A stretch of DNA of 53,661 nt from an uncultured Bacteroidales bacterium (GCA_902771725.1 CACXXT010000016.1:1-53661), one strand, 5' to 3'. Positions 14,174 through 22,650 are shown, counted from the first letter of the stretch. Notes: generated by a model from the sequence alone, not told the origin. Program-made: numbers and translations.

Positions 14174-14203
14174 GCGTAAAATAATGCGTTTTGCGTAAGA
14201 TTT
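14161..14203 (+). repeat. Tandem 12-bp repeats (TGCGTAAGATTC type)
   Basis: Copies begin at 14161 (TGCGTAAGATTC), 14173 (TGCGTAAAATAA), 14185 (a 7-nt partial, TGCGTTT) and 14192 (TGCGTAAGATTT). The first copy is also the inner arm of the left inverted repeat. The array lies just upstream of the cassette promoter. Confidence 0.8.
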
Positions 14204-14226
14204 TTGTGAAAATAATGGCAAAAATA

Positions 14227-14258
14227 TTTGGAAAACGCGAAAAAATGTTGTATCTTTG
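14227..14258 (+). promoter_or_regulatory. Cassette promoter
   Basis: TTTG at 14227-14230 and TATCTTTG at 14251-14258 with 20 nt between them match the Bacteroidetes consensus exactly. Just downstream, ATGACG at 14271-14276 pairs with CGTCAT at 14283-14288 in a small hairpin. That hairpin contains the start of a possible 14-codon ORF (14271-14315), which could be a leader peptide or chance. Confidence 0.8.
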
Positions 14259-14330
14259 CACCATGAAACAATGACGAAAGAACGTCATCAAAAAGAACGT
14301 ATGTTTTACCTTTAATATGCTATTATTCTC

Positions 14331-14768
14331 ATGAAAGAACTATCCTTTTCCGATGCGCCCTACAACTGGGCCATCTGCTTCCAAACCGACTGCCCTCTGG
14401 GCTCCACCTGCCTGCGTCGCCGCGTAGCTGAACTGGCACCCAAGGACAAGATGCGCCACGTGATGGTGATGCCTTCTGCTCGCGAGGGTGACCGCTGCCG
14501 GGAGTTCGTGTCGGCAGAACCCGTGCGCATGGCGTGGGGATTGAGAGCCACCTTCTCCCGCGTCAAGTCCTACCACTACCAGGAGATGCGCCCGATGTTG
14601 GAAAGCCACTTCGGCAGCCACACCACCTTCTACCGTTACTTCAACGGCCTCCGCCCCATCACGCCCCAGCATCAGGAGTGGATTGCCAGTCTCCTCCACC
14701 GTTTCGGCTACGACGCCCCGCTGCGCTTCGACCGCGAAGAGTACGTCTATGACTTCACGACCAAGTGA
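14331..14768 (+). CDS. DUF6078 family protein
   Basis: The 145-residue protein resembles the DUF6078 family of Bacteroidales. Its N terminus has the pattern FSDAPYNWAICFQTDCPLGSTCLRR, with three cysteines (C-x5-C-x5-C) that could bind metal or form a structural knuckle. A C-terminal region (HTTFYRYFNGLRPITPQHQEWIASLL) looks like a helix-turn-helix or a helical DNA-contact domain, but this is inference. No function is known to me. It is the first full gene after the cassette promoter and lies upstream of the palindrome array and the VapE gene. Confidence 0.75.
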   Translation: MKELSFSDAPYNWAICFQTDCPLGSTCLRRRVAELAPKDKMRHVMVMPSAREGDRCREFVSAEPVRMAWGLRATFSRVKSYHYQEMRPMLESHFGSHTTFYRYFNGLRPITPQHQEWIASLLHRFGYDAPLRFDREEYVYDFTTK

Positions 14769-14776
14769 GTGGGCGA

Positions 14777-14855
14777 GTACCAGCAGTGGTACACAAAAGT
14801 ACCAGCAATGGTACTCGAAAGTACCAGCAGTGGTACAAATAAGTACCATACCTGG
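14777..14855 (+). repeat. 22-bp-periodic palindromic repeat array (GTACCAGCARTGGTAC)
   Basis: The palindrome GTACCAGCAGTGGTAC stands at 14777-14792 and 14821-14836, with GTACCAGCAATGGTAC at 14799-14814. A degenerate half copy starts at 14843 (GTACCATACCTGG). Start-to-start spacing is exactly 22 bp, about two DNA turns, so bound proteins would sit on one face. The array fills the gap between the DUF6078 and VapE genes. Confidence 0.9.
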
Positions 14856-14924
14856 ACCTAAGCTGCAACAGCTGTAATATTGAAAATCACCAACTTATCT
14901 CTTTAGACAAATAACTTATTACGT

Positions 14925-17036
14925 ATGAAATTCACCATATTGTCTGGCGACGATCGCAAGGCGACGCGCCAGAGAACTCAAGAGGCTAATGCCTTCTTCG
15001 ACTACATCAAGGAGGACCACAACCAATGGTTGATCAGCATGTTCCGCAACGATCTGCCGCGGTTGGAACATCCGGAATATTACCTCCGCTACAGCAAGAT
15101 TGCGCGCGTGCTGCCTGCCGTGGAACTGCGTAGGCAGGAGAACGGAGCGCTGATGATGCGGGCATACAATGGGCTGGTCGTGCTGGAGGTAGGACCTCTG
15201 CGCGGTGATGAGGCCTTGCGCTCGGCAAAAGAGCTGGCGGCGTCGTGGCCAACGACCCTGGCGGCCTTCGTCGCTGCCGACGGACAGACGCTGGTGGTGC
15301 TGGTGCGTGTGGCGCAGCGCGACGGTTCGCTGCCGGCTACCGAAGGCGAGGCAGAAGCCTTCTATGAAGCAGCATTCCAGCAGGTGCTGCCCATTTATTC
15401 GAAGGTGCTGCAGGACTACTCCATCGTCACACAGAGCGGCGGCCTGCACCACGAGGTGCTGATGCCCTTGGATGCTGCACCCTACGTGGACCTCCGCGCC
15501 GCCAGCTTCAAGGTCACCCTGCAACCCTCGACGGCTCAGGAAGCAGACGCATACGACGACCTCCCGGCACCCCTGCATCGGCAGAAGGATGAGGACTGGG
15601 AGGCACATGCCATCTACGAACGCATCTATGGTGATGCAGCACGCCGTGCACACGAAGCCACGGGCATCAGTCCGCGCGACCCGCTGAATCCCACCCTGCT
15701 CACCGCCATCGCTCATGAGCTATGCCGGCAGCAGGTGCCTCAGGAAGAGGCGTTTGCACATATCTGGCAGCACTTGATGTTCAAGGACGGCGCTCAGGAG
15801 GACGTGGTGCGCAGCATTGTCGAAGCTACCTACGACGATGAACTGCCCGACCATCATCCCATCCTGGAAAAGCCCCGCCGCGAGGGCGACGCGTTGCGCG
15901 AACTCATTCGCAGGTTGGAGCAGCGCTATGTCTTCCGCCACAACAGCATCTTTGGGTGCACCGAGTTCCGCAAGAATGTCAGCGGGCCAGCACCCTGGAT
16001 GACCGTGGATCGCAGCGTTGTCAGCGACATGACCATAGAGATGCGCCTGGCGGACATCAACGTGAGCGAAAAAGACCTCTGGACCTATGTCCTTGGGCGT
16101 CGGCGCATTCCGCAATACAATCCCGTTGGAGAATTCCTCTACGAGTGCCGCGGCAAGTGGGACGGCAAGGACCACATTCGGGCGCTGGCCCGTACCGTGC
16201 CCACCGACACCCCACAATGGGCCGACTGGTTCCACACGTGGTTCCTGGCGATGGTGGCACAATGGACAGGGCGCAACCTCCGCTTCGGCAACTCGCTGGT
16301 GCCGCTGCTCATCTCCCGCCAGGGATTCCACAAGAGTGACTTCTGCCGCCAGCTGCTGCCGCGCGACCTGCGCTCGTGGGGATTCACGGATTCGCTGACG
16401 CTGGGCGAGGAGAAGACGGTGTTGCTGGCCATGGGTCAGACGCTGCTCATCAACCTCGATGAGTTCAACAGCATCTCGCCCCGCAAGCAGGAGGGTTTCC
16501 TGAAAAACCTCATCCAGCTGCCCGTGGTGAAGCTGAAGCGACCCTACGCCCGTGTCATCGAGGATGTGCCGCGTCTGGCATCGTTCATAGCCACGACCAA
16601 CCAGTCCGATGTGCTCAGCGACCCTGCAGGATCACGGCGGTTCATCGCAGTAAACGTGACGGATGACATCGACACGCGTCAGCTGCCCAACTACGAACAG
16701 TTGTATGCACAGGCAATGGAAGAACTGGACAACCACGCCCGCTACTGGCTGGATGCCGACGAGACCACCCAGCTGATGGCGCACAACCGCCAGTTCCAGA
16801 TGCGTTCATCCGCGCTGGCATTCTTCTGGGACTTCTTCACCATCTGCGCGAGCGAGAAAGAGGAGGGAGCCGTCTGGCTATCCAGCTCGGCCCTCCTCGC
16901 AGAAATCAAGCGAAGAGCAGGAGCCTCCATGCAGCCGCCAACCGTGAACAAATTCAGCCGCGAACTGCGCAACATCCCCGAAATCCAGGTGCGCAGAGGC
17001 CACGGCTCGGACCTCTATCTCGTACGCTCGATATAG
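14925..17036 (+). CDS. BT4734/VapE family primase-helicase-like protein
   Basis: The 703-residue protein has a BT4734-like N-terminal domain (about residues 1-210), a linker, and a VapE-type superfamily 3-like ATPase region. The P-loop position reads SRQGFHKSDF near 464-474, lacking the canonical GxGKS glycines as in related Bacteroidales proteins. The acidic Walker B-like LLINLDEFN lies near 507-515, followed by an arginine-finger-like SRRF. A DUF3874-like C terminus completes it. Relatives are primase/helicase-like proteins of phages and islands, so replication of an element is the likely ancestral role. Its start directly follows the palindrome array. Confidence 0.85.
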   Translation: MKFTILSGDDRKATRQRTQEANAFFDYIKEDHNQWLISMFRNDLPRLEHPEYYLRYSKIARVLPAVELRRQENGALMMRAYNGLVVLEVGPLRGDEALRSAKELAASWPTTLAAFVAADGQTLVVLVRVAQRDGSLPATEGEAEAFYEAAFQQVLPIYSKVLQDYSIVTQSGGLHHEVLMPLDAAPYVDLRAASFKVTLQPSTAQEADAYDDLPAPLHRQKDEDWEAHAIYERIYGDAARRAHEATGISPRDPLNPTLLTAIAHELCRQQVPQEEAFAHIWQHLMFKDGAQEDVVRSIVEATYDDELPDHHPILEKPRREGDALRELIRRLEQRYVFRHNSIFGCTEFRKNVSGPAPWMTVDRSVVSDMTIEMRLADINVSEKDLWTYVLGRRRIPQYNPVGEFLYECRGKWDGKDHIRALARTVPTDTPQWADWFHTWFLAMVAQWTGRNLRFGNSLVPLLISRQGFHKSDFCRQLLPRDLRSWGFTDSLTLGEEKTVLLAMGQTLLINLDEFNSISPRKQEGFLKNLIQLPVVKLKRPYARVIEDVPRLASFIATTNQSDVLSDPAGSRRFIAVNVTDDIDTRQLPNYEQLYAQAMEELDNHARYWLDADETTQLMAHNRQFQMRSSALAFFWDFFTICASEKEEGAVWLSSSALLAEIKRRAGASMQPPTVNKFSRELRNIPEIQVRRGHGSDLYLVRSI

Positions 17037-17110
17037 CCCCATTTCATGCATCTCGGGTAGAGAAACCTCGCCGAATGGAAAAAATCCCACGCAAAAGCGG
17101 GGAATAAAAC

Positions 17111-17187
17111 CGGAATCTTACGCACCGAAAGTCTTTGATACTCAGTAGGTAAGACCTAAAATGCGTAAGATTCCGACATTTTTTCAA
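17111..17187. repeat. Right-end inverted repeat of the cassette
   Basis: CGGAATCTTACGCA at 17111-17124 and its exact complement at 17162-17175 form a 14-bp inverted repeat, with a 37-nt spacer exactly as at the left end. The spacer sequences themselves are not alike. 17162-17187 is the terminal repeat shared with 14098-14123. Confidence 0.85.
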
Positions 17188-17211
17188 GAAAATATTTTGC
17201 ACGCGCGAACA

Positions 17212-17575
17212 GACGACGCAACCATACCCAGGATCTTCCAACCTTTAACCCAAATCGGTTCGTCGATAGACCGTAAAAAACCGGATTATAAATATTTGTC
17301 GGCCTAATGAACGACTTGGGATAAAGGCAACTTTTTCGCTCAAACCTATCCCCCATATTATTAACATCTCTTAGGGGGTGCTATTGATCAGATAAGCCCT
17401 TAAGTCTGCTAAGCAACGTGTCAGTATCGTAGCTGTTTTTTCTTCAATTCACATCTTCTATTGCATAAATTTTATACTTTTTTATGCAGTACAAGTGATT
17501 TTCTGCACAAAAAACGAACTTGCTCCGCCACTTCGCGTGCGAGCATTTGTCATCAGCGGAAGAAAAACATTTTAT
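17212..17575. other. AT-rich non-coding stretch right of the cassette
   Basis: No gene is supported here. The stretch is AT-rich and includes a short inverted repeat, TGCATAAA at 17462-17469 with TTTATGCA at 17481-17488, and a CCCCC/GGGGG pair around 17350-17378. It marks the border between the cassette and the AT-rich minus-strand block. Confidence 0.5.
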
Positions 17576-17992
17576 TCATAACAGACTATTGACTACAGAA
17601 ATCCGCTGCCAGCCTTGCTCTTTCTTTTTCAACAGCTGAAGTATCCTCTCCTCATAATCAATTTCATTCTGCAACGTCAGTAAGGCGTTCTTGCCATTTT
17701 GAATCTGTGCCTCCAGTTCGGATATGAGGTAATCCAGAGCCGCCTCTTTGGTGGGGAAGGTGTCATTTGCATTCACCACGTCACCGTTGTCCAAGGTCAG
17801 TTCAACCATCGGAAACATCCTGAAGTGATGCGACGGCTGAATGACATTCTTGGCAATGACTACGGCTTTCTTAATAGCATATTCGGATTTTGGCGAGATG
17901 TAATATACTACATCGTCGACATGGATCTCTTTGCCGAGGAATGAAGGAGTCAGTTTGCAGTGGCTATAGTTTTTGAGTCGGGGTAAACGCAT
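17576..17992 (-). CDS. Hypothetical protein with C-terminal coiled coil
   Basis: The 138-residue protein is not recognised. The N-terminal half looks like a small beta domain (HVDDVVYYISP, MVELTLDNGDVVNANDTF). The C-terminal part is a charged helix suited to a coiled coil (EAQIQNGKNALLTLQNEIDYEERILQLLKKKE). No signal peptide or membrane segment is seen. It is the last gene of the AT-rich minus-strand block and lies 66 nt after the nuclease gene, so it may be read through from it. Confidence 0.65.
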   Translation of the reverse strand: MRLPRLKNYSHCKLTPSFLGKEIHVDDVVYYISPKSEYAIKKAVVIAKNVIQPSHHFRMFPMVELTLDNGDVVNANDTFPTKEAALDYLISELEAQIQNGKNALLTLQNEIDYEERILQLLKKKEQGWQRISVVNSLL

Positions 17993-18058
17993 GGAATAGA
18001 GAAAAGTGAAAAGTGAAAAATGAACTTTCGGAGCAGCGAGAGCAGTAGTCGGGCAATA

Positions 18059-19783
18059 TTAAGCTTTGAGAAGTTTCTTATAATCCTCCTTCCTTTGAAG
18101 GTAAATATCCGGATCTTGTTCGTTTTCAGTCAGAATTCGATAGATGGATAGGATAAGTTTGCTGTTGTTTGAATAAAACCTCTCTAATAAATCACGGTCA
18201 ACGTTCGACATGTGACTTTCTTGAATATGTGTTGATAAAACCCTGTTTATGGCTTCGATTCGACTTTCTGCGCCTTTTCTATAGTAATAGGAAGTTCCTT
18301 TCAGAGCGTTAAACAGAGATTTGTCGTAACATTCCCAGAGTGTATCATCTCCGCAAAAAAGCAATTCGTGATAGCACTGAGATGAAATAGGTATGATACC
18401 GAAACCATCGCCTAAGATTTCATTAATTTTTGCGAGCTTGTCTTGGTTAATTTTTTCCCTGATGTAGAGTCCCGTGAAAGGAGTCTGAGAATAACGAACA
18501 TCACGAATGGGGTCAGAATTGTCCTTAAAAACATGCTGATGAAACTTCTGCCTCTCATAGATGCACTCAAACTCTTTTATAACTTCACTTATCGTTTTCC
18601 TTTCGCGAGAAATATAGTCTTTTACAGCTACTTTCAGAGCGTCAGTAATGGTTTTATATGCCTTGCCGCTGTATTCGAAGAGATGTGTAGGGATATAGTA
18701 TAGTTTTTTGTCGGTTTTTTTAACTACATATATCAGAAAGCGTGCTCCACCATTCTGAGCGCCAAAAATGTCTCTGAAGTCTTTTTGCGATTTCAATTCT
18801 CCATTCTCATTCGTATAGTTTCTTAAGGCGGCCTGGAGAGAAGCTTCAAATGACATGCATTGTTCTTCACCGAAAGAATATAGCTTTCTCTTAAGGTGAT
18901 GGGTTACAGCAATTTCCAGCAGTCTTGCATTGTCATCATTATTTATGAACTCCGTCAATAACTGCCTCTCATAATCGCTAACAGCCATGATTGACAGTTC
19001 TTTTGCCCCGATTATTTCATCATCCTCAGGCAGCGCTGGCAATTCAAGGCAACTGGCATATTCTTTTAATATCACGGCATCACGATTGTTCATCTGTTTT
19101 TCTTCTATAAGTGGAGAAATAACATGATCAAGGATGTCCTGATAGCAGATATGTATGTAAACGGGGTTACCGGAACAATCAGAGCCCGTTGGCTTCATGC
19201 CTTCGGGAAGACTCGCATAATCTGCCAGTTCCCTTTGGCTTATTGGTGAAAGGTATATAAAAAGCTGAAGCGCTCTCCTACCGTCAACACAAGTATCATA
19301 ATATTTCTGGGTCTGTTGGTCGTACTCTTTAGAAAGAACCTTGTTTTCAATGAATATCTCAATAACTTTGTTGCCTCTCTTCTTGATGGTATTGGCTAAG
19401 TTATACCGGAGGTAAATATCCAACCTTTCTTTCTTGTCTATGCTGTTGTTCTTAGCATAATCACATAAAGAATATTCCGTTTGCTTATCAGCAAGAGTGT
19501 CGATGAGCAAAGATCTAGAAAGGACTAAATTGCAGAACTCCTGTGAAATAATCACACCTTGCTCTTTGGCTCGCATGACAACAATATCCAGAAAGTGCAT
19601 AAGCGTTGCTTTCTTAGAAATATCGAAATAACGGCCTGCAAGCAGTTCGGCAATCATCTTACTATGAACCATCTCATGACGGCTCTTGCCAATCATGTCA
19701 AACAGATTCTGGCGAAAGATGTATTCAACGACCTTTGAATTTCGTGGGTTGTTGTTGAACGCATAGAGTAATTTTTCAATCAT
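18059..19783 (-). CDS. PD-(D/E)XK nuclease superfamily protein
   Basis: The 574-residue protein matches the PDDEXK_4 style of nuclease. A helix with E46 comes first, then D122 in RLDIYLRY and the E146-N-K148 pair in IEIFIENKV, which together form a plausible metal-binding active site. The long C-terminal part (about 200-574) is helical and not recognised. It starts 8 nt after the DUF2779 gene, so the two are almost certainly co-transcribed. Base composition is clearly AT-rich compared with the core genes. A role in defence or DNA turnover is inferred only from family and context. Confidence 0.75.
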   Translation of the reverse strand: MIEKLLYAFNNNPRNSKVVEYIFRQNLFDMIGKSRHEMVHSKMIAELLAGRYFDISKKATLMHFLDIVVMRAKEQGVIISQEFCNLVLSRSLLIDTLADKQTEYSLCDYAKNNSIDKKERLDIYLRYNLANTIKKRGNKVIEIFIENKVLSKEYDQQTQKYYDTCVDGRRALQLFIYLSPISQRELADYASLPEGMKPTGSDCSGNPVYIHICYQDILDHVISPLIEEKQMNNRDAVILKEYASCLELPALPEDDEIIGAKELSIMAVSDYERQLLTEFINNDDNARLLEIAVTHHLKRKLYSFGEEQCMSFEASLQAALRNYTNENGELKSQKDFRDIFGAQNGGARFLIYVVKKTDKKLYYIPTHLFEYSGKAYKTITDALKVAVKDYISRERKTISEVIKEFECIYERQKFHQHVFKDNSDPIRDVRYSQTPFTGLYIREKINQDKLAKINEILGDGFGIIPISSQCYHELLFCGDDTLWECYDKSLFNALKGTSYYYRKGAESRIEAINRVLSTHIQESHMSNVDRDLLERFYSNNSKLILSIYRILTENEQDPDIYLQRKEDYKKLLKA

Positions 19784-19791
19784 AGTTGCTC

Positions 19792-21486
19792 CTAATTGTT
19801 TTTGAATTTATTCGTTTGTTCTTTCAGTTTCTCCCAAACCTTCACCATGGCCCAGGTGTCGAGTTTGCAGTAGTCGAGTAGAGCCTTACGGCTGACCGCG
19901 ATTTCTTCACGTATTCTCATTTGCTCTGGTAGGGGCATCAACGAGTCAGCCATCACTAACAACCCATTTTGATTATGTACCCCCTGTTTAGGCAACGACT
20001 CCTCCATCTGTTGCAGGCGGGGAAAGATGGTCATCGCGTCACCGCCGTTTTGGCAACGCTCGTCGAGGTTGTGGTAGTCCAGTTCGGGGTCGTCGGGGAA
20101 CAGGGCTGGCAGCACACTCTTGATAGAGAACGAGCCTCCCATGGCCGGCACATAGTAATCGCCTGCACGGAACGGGTCGATGAGGTCGATGATGTGGTCG
20201 GCGATATTCTGTAAATGCGGAGCAAGGTCGGGATAGAGGGCAGCCAGTTCGCGTATGCGCCCGCACTCGAACATTTTATTATATGCCAAGGTACAGGCAT
20301 CCATCGGTATGTCCCTGCACAGCTGTTCGGCCAGCGGCCGCCGCGGGTCGCTGCCATCATTGGGCGCCAGGAATTCGCGATGCGTAATGTAGTTGGCCGT
20401 CTTTGTGTATTTCAACTTTCCTGTATCTACAAACGTTGATACGCTTTCCCGCTCCTTGATGTGCAGCGAGTACTGGAACGTGATCTGAGCATAGACCTTC
20501 GCCTCGTCGTATCGTGGCACGGCATCCTGCATGGTCTCGAAGTCGAGGAAATAAAGCGGATAGGAAAGCCGGTCTAGGAATTTGCGGATTCCCTCGGGGT
20601 TGACAAACTCCTTGTCCGTCAGTGCCGCCTCGATCTGCATGTCCTGAATGGGGCCTATCTCAGTCTGTCGCAAATCTTCGAAGGCTACGAGTCCCTGGCG
20701 GTAGCAGGTCAACTTTTTCTTGAAGGTGAAGCCGCCACGCCCTTGTCCGCCATAGACATCGAACACCGAAGGCGTTGGCACATGATGCTTTTGCTTGCAA
20801 TAGTCCCAGAAGGCACATTTGTAAGGCTTCATGCAGCATTCCGAAAGATCCATATCCGGCTCCTGCTCACTATTGACAACCTTCATGGCCTGACTGACAC
20901 GAGCCTTCACCTTCAGGTATTCATTCTCCACCATCTCCTTCATATCATTGACAACAAAGAGCAGCTTGACATCAAGTTCACCATGCCTCACATAGTCGCT
21001 GTTGAGGCAAACCAGATATGTGCCCGTGACGTTGACGCCACATTGCTCCAGCACCCACTTCTGATAAGCAATATCGGGTGCATATTTCTCCAACTTAGCC
21101 TCCTGTCCGTTGAATTCCGGGAAACTGGTGCTCTTCACTTCGTAGATGGCCCAGCCGCCAGGAGTCTTGCGCAGGATGTCAACGGCACAATAGCCGCCCT
21201 CACAACAGAACGAAGCCTCGCAGATGTTCTCCACGCCTTCGTCCATATACTGCTTAGTCAGCTCTATCATCTTCTGTAGATCCAAACTCCCGTCTTCCTG
21301 ATAGGCGGTCACTTCCTTGAAGTCTCCAAAGAGGCCCATAGCCAGGTCGCCCACCTCGTTCCCTTGAGCGAAGCGTGCTTCCACGCCGGCATCAACCGTT
21401 GCCTCTTCCGGCTTATAGACTTTCAGCCATAGGTTCTTCGAGCACTGGCAGAAAGCGGTGTAACGTGATTTCGATAGCCTTTTCAT
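19792..21486 (-). CDS. DUF2779 domain protein (Cas4-like plus RNase H-like)
   Basis: The 564-residue protein has N-terminal cysteines 13 and 15 and a later CCMKPYKCAFWDYC cluster near 215-228. Together these resemble the four-cysteine iron-sulphur site of Cas4/AddB-type nucleases. EVKS in AIYEVKSTSFPEF may be part of a PD-(D/E)XK core. The C-terminal DUF2779 region begins at LYFLDFETM near residue 318, an exonuclease-like DxE signature. The ATG at 21486 is preferred to one 36 nt upstream because family members begin MKRLSKSRY. It is the leading gene of a pair with the downstream nuclease. Confidence 0.8.
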   Translation of the reverse strand: MKRLSKSRYTAFCQCSKNLWLKVYKPEEATVDAGVEARFAQGNEVGDLAMGLFGDFKEVTAYQEDGSLDLQKMIELTKQYMDEGVENICEASFCCEGGYCAVDILRKTPGGWAIYEVKSTSFPEFNGQEAKLEKYAPDIAYQKWVLEQCGVNVTGTYLVCLNSDYVRHGELDVKLLFVVNDMKEMVENEYLKVKARVSQAMKVVNSEQEPDMDLSECCMKPYKCAFWDYCKQKHHVPTPSVFDVYGGQGRGGFTFKKKLTCYRQGLVAFEDLRQTEIGPIQDMQIEAALTDKEFVNPEGIRKFLDRLSYPLYFLDFETMQDAVPRYDEAKVYAQITFQYSLHIKERESVSTFVDTGKLKYTKTANYITHREFLAPNDGSDPRRPLAEQLCRDIPMDACTLAYNKMFECGRIRELAALYPDLAPHLQNIADHIIDLIDPFRAGDYYVPAMGGSFSIKSVLPALFPDDPELDYHNLDERCQNGGDAMTIFPRLQQMEESLPKQGVHNQNGLLVMADSLMPLPEQMRIREEIAVSRKALLDYCKLDTWAMVKVWEKLKEQTNKFKNN

Positions 21487-21850
21487 ATTGTTTATTCTAA
21501 TAGTTGTAGCCAAGATAGACATCTCTTGTCAGAAGTTCAAATAACTCGTGCTGTACGCTTTCCTATACATCGCGAGATCCTGAACCCCGTTTTAGTATAT
21601 ACGTATCATTTCATCACTATCCAGAAGTGTGCCGATACTTACGGTCTCGGGGGCTCCTCTGCCGCATCTGTTCTATGGTCATTTCCTCTTCCATATACAT
21701 AATATAGTCACTTGGCGAGAAAAAATCAAATCAAGCAGCCATTTTGTGCATTTTGAATGAAATATAAAACAAGAAGCCACTTATTCTGCTTTGGGCTTAT
21801 TTTAATATAGTATTGTTTTAAAAAATTTAAATCCGCAGACTTTTTTTTCG
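21487..21850. other. Non-coding region upstream of the DUF2779 gene
   Basis: No gene is supported. It must hold the promoter of the minus-strand nuclease pair, but I see no clean TAnnTTTG box on that strand. It contains the 16-mer TCCTATACATCGCGAG at 21561-21576, repeated upstream of the LRR gene. The part from 21720 to 21850 is very AT-rich. Confidence 0.5.
21561..21576. repeat. 16-bp repeat TCCTATACATCGCGAG, copy 1
   Basis: An identical 16-mer occurs at 23332-23347. This copy lies 75 bp upstream of the DUF2779 start on the minus strand. Both copies stand upstream of a minus-strand gene cluster, suggesting a shared operator or a duplicated leader. Confidence 0.7.
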
Positions 21851-22426
21851 TCACTTCTTTGCCACCTGCCTAATCAGCGGTATCAACACATCATTGATTG
21901 TCGCCTCATCCAGGCGATGGTCACCATTGAAATGCAGGACGTTGCGGTAGTGCTGCCGGAAAGTGTCTTCGCAGTTGACCAAGGTGTCGTTGCTACCGAA
22001 GAGGCCCCATACGCACTCGCTTTCTTCGGGTGTCACCCCGTCGAACTGATGTTCCTCCATCTCGGCGAAATGGCGGATGATGTCCTCGGTGATCGTAAAG
22101 GTGAGTTGCCCGTCCTTCCGGGGATTGAAGAACTCGAAGGTGCCCGTCTTCAGCACCGTGCTCTCCTTCGACATGAAGAAAGCGGGGTTCACGCAGATGC
22201 GGTTGAAACCGACCATTTGCTGGGCGTACATACCGCCCATGCTTGTTCCGGCGATGACATCGGGCTGCTCATCATGGCACAACGCTTTCAGGTAGGGTAG
22301 CGCCTCAGCCGGGTCAACGGGAATATCGGGTGCAATGACCTCGAAGTCCTGCATCCGCTCTCTCAACGTGCGTATGGTTCCGCTGGCTGCTGACGAACCG
22401 AAACCGTGAAAATAAATCAGTTTCAT
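21851..22426 (-). CDS. YqiA/YcfP family alpha/beta-fold esterase
   Basis: The 191-residue protein has the compact alpha/beta hydrolase layout of the YqiA/UPF0227 group. The N-terminal strand LIYFHGFGSSA forms the oxyanion region, the nucleophile elbow is GTSMGG with Ser62, GSNDTLV supplies the likely acid and GDHRLDE the catalytic His. No signal peptide is seen, so it acts in the cytoplasm on an unknown ester. Its ATG overlaps the stop of the preceding small gene by 4 nt, showing translational coupling. Confidence 0.85.
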   Translation of the reverse strand: MKLIYFHGFGSSAASGTIRTLRERMQDFEVIAPDIPVDPAEALPYLKALCHDEQPDVIAGTSMGGMYAQQMVGFNRICVNPAFFMSKESTVLKTGTFEFFNPRKDGQLTFTITEDIIRHFAEMEEHQFDGVTPEESECVWGLFGSNDTLVNCEDTFRQHYRNVLHFNGDHRLDEATINDVLIPLIRQVAKK

Positions 22427-22650
22427 GAGTCAATTCCTAATGTGTTGAATTCTCGTTCGACGCTTGCTTCCCAGCCACGTTGGGCCTTGACTTCATCCAT
22501 CAATTTCTTGGCCTCGACAAAGAGATCGTTCATCTGCCGGGACAATTGTTTACGCTGTTCGGGCTCCGTGATGCTCTGCAGCTGACGTCGCAGGTCTAAG
22601 GCCATTTTCTTGGCTTCACCACTTTTCTTTCGCATTTCTTCTATTGTCAT
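22423..22650 (-). CDS. Small charged coiled-coil protein, unknown function
   Basis: The 75-residue protein is almost entirely charged helix (EEMRKKSGEAKKMALDLRRQL, then KKLMDEVKAQRGWEASVER). It has no signal or membrane segment. The ATGA overlap with the esterase gene downstream argues that it is a real coding sequence. I do not recognise a family. Confidence 0.7.
   Translation of the reverse strand: MTIEEMRKKSGEAKKMALDLRRQLQSITEPEQRKQLSRQMNDLFVEAKKLMDEVKAQRGWEASVEREFNTLGIDS

Larger units (their letters stand above)
14069..17211. mobile_element. Inverted-repeat-bounded primase cassette (putative element)
   Basis: The ends are imperfect inverted repeats. The core TTGAAAAAATGTC plus GAATCTTACGCA at 14098-14123 matches the reverse complement of 17162-17187 at 25 of 26 positions. 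Weaker similarity extends outward to TGTTC at 14069 and GAACA near 17211. Inside lie a promoter, tandem 12-mers, a DUF6078 gene, a palindromic 22-bp-periodic array and a BT4734-VapE gene. No integrase, transposase or relaxase is visible. Whether this is mobile, a former replicon or a domesticated locus is not decided by the sequence. Confidence 0.6.

Noticed and set aside
14777..14855. CRISPR-like array
   Set aside because: The repeats are 16-bp palindromes with 6-nt gaps, far too short for spacers, and no cas genes are nearby.
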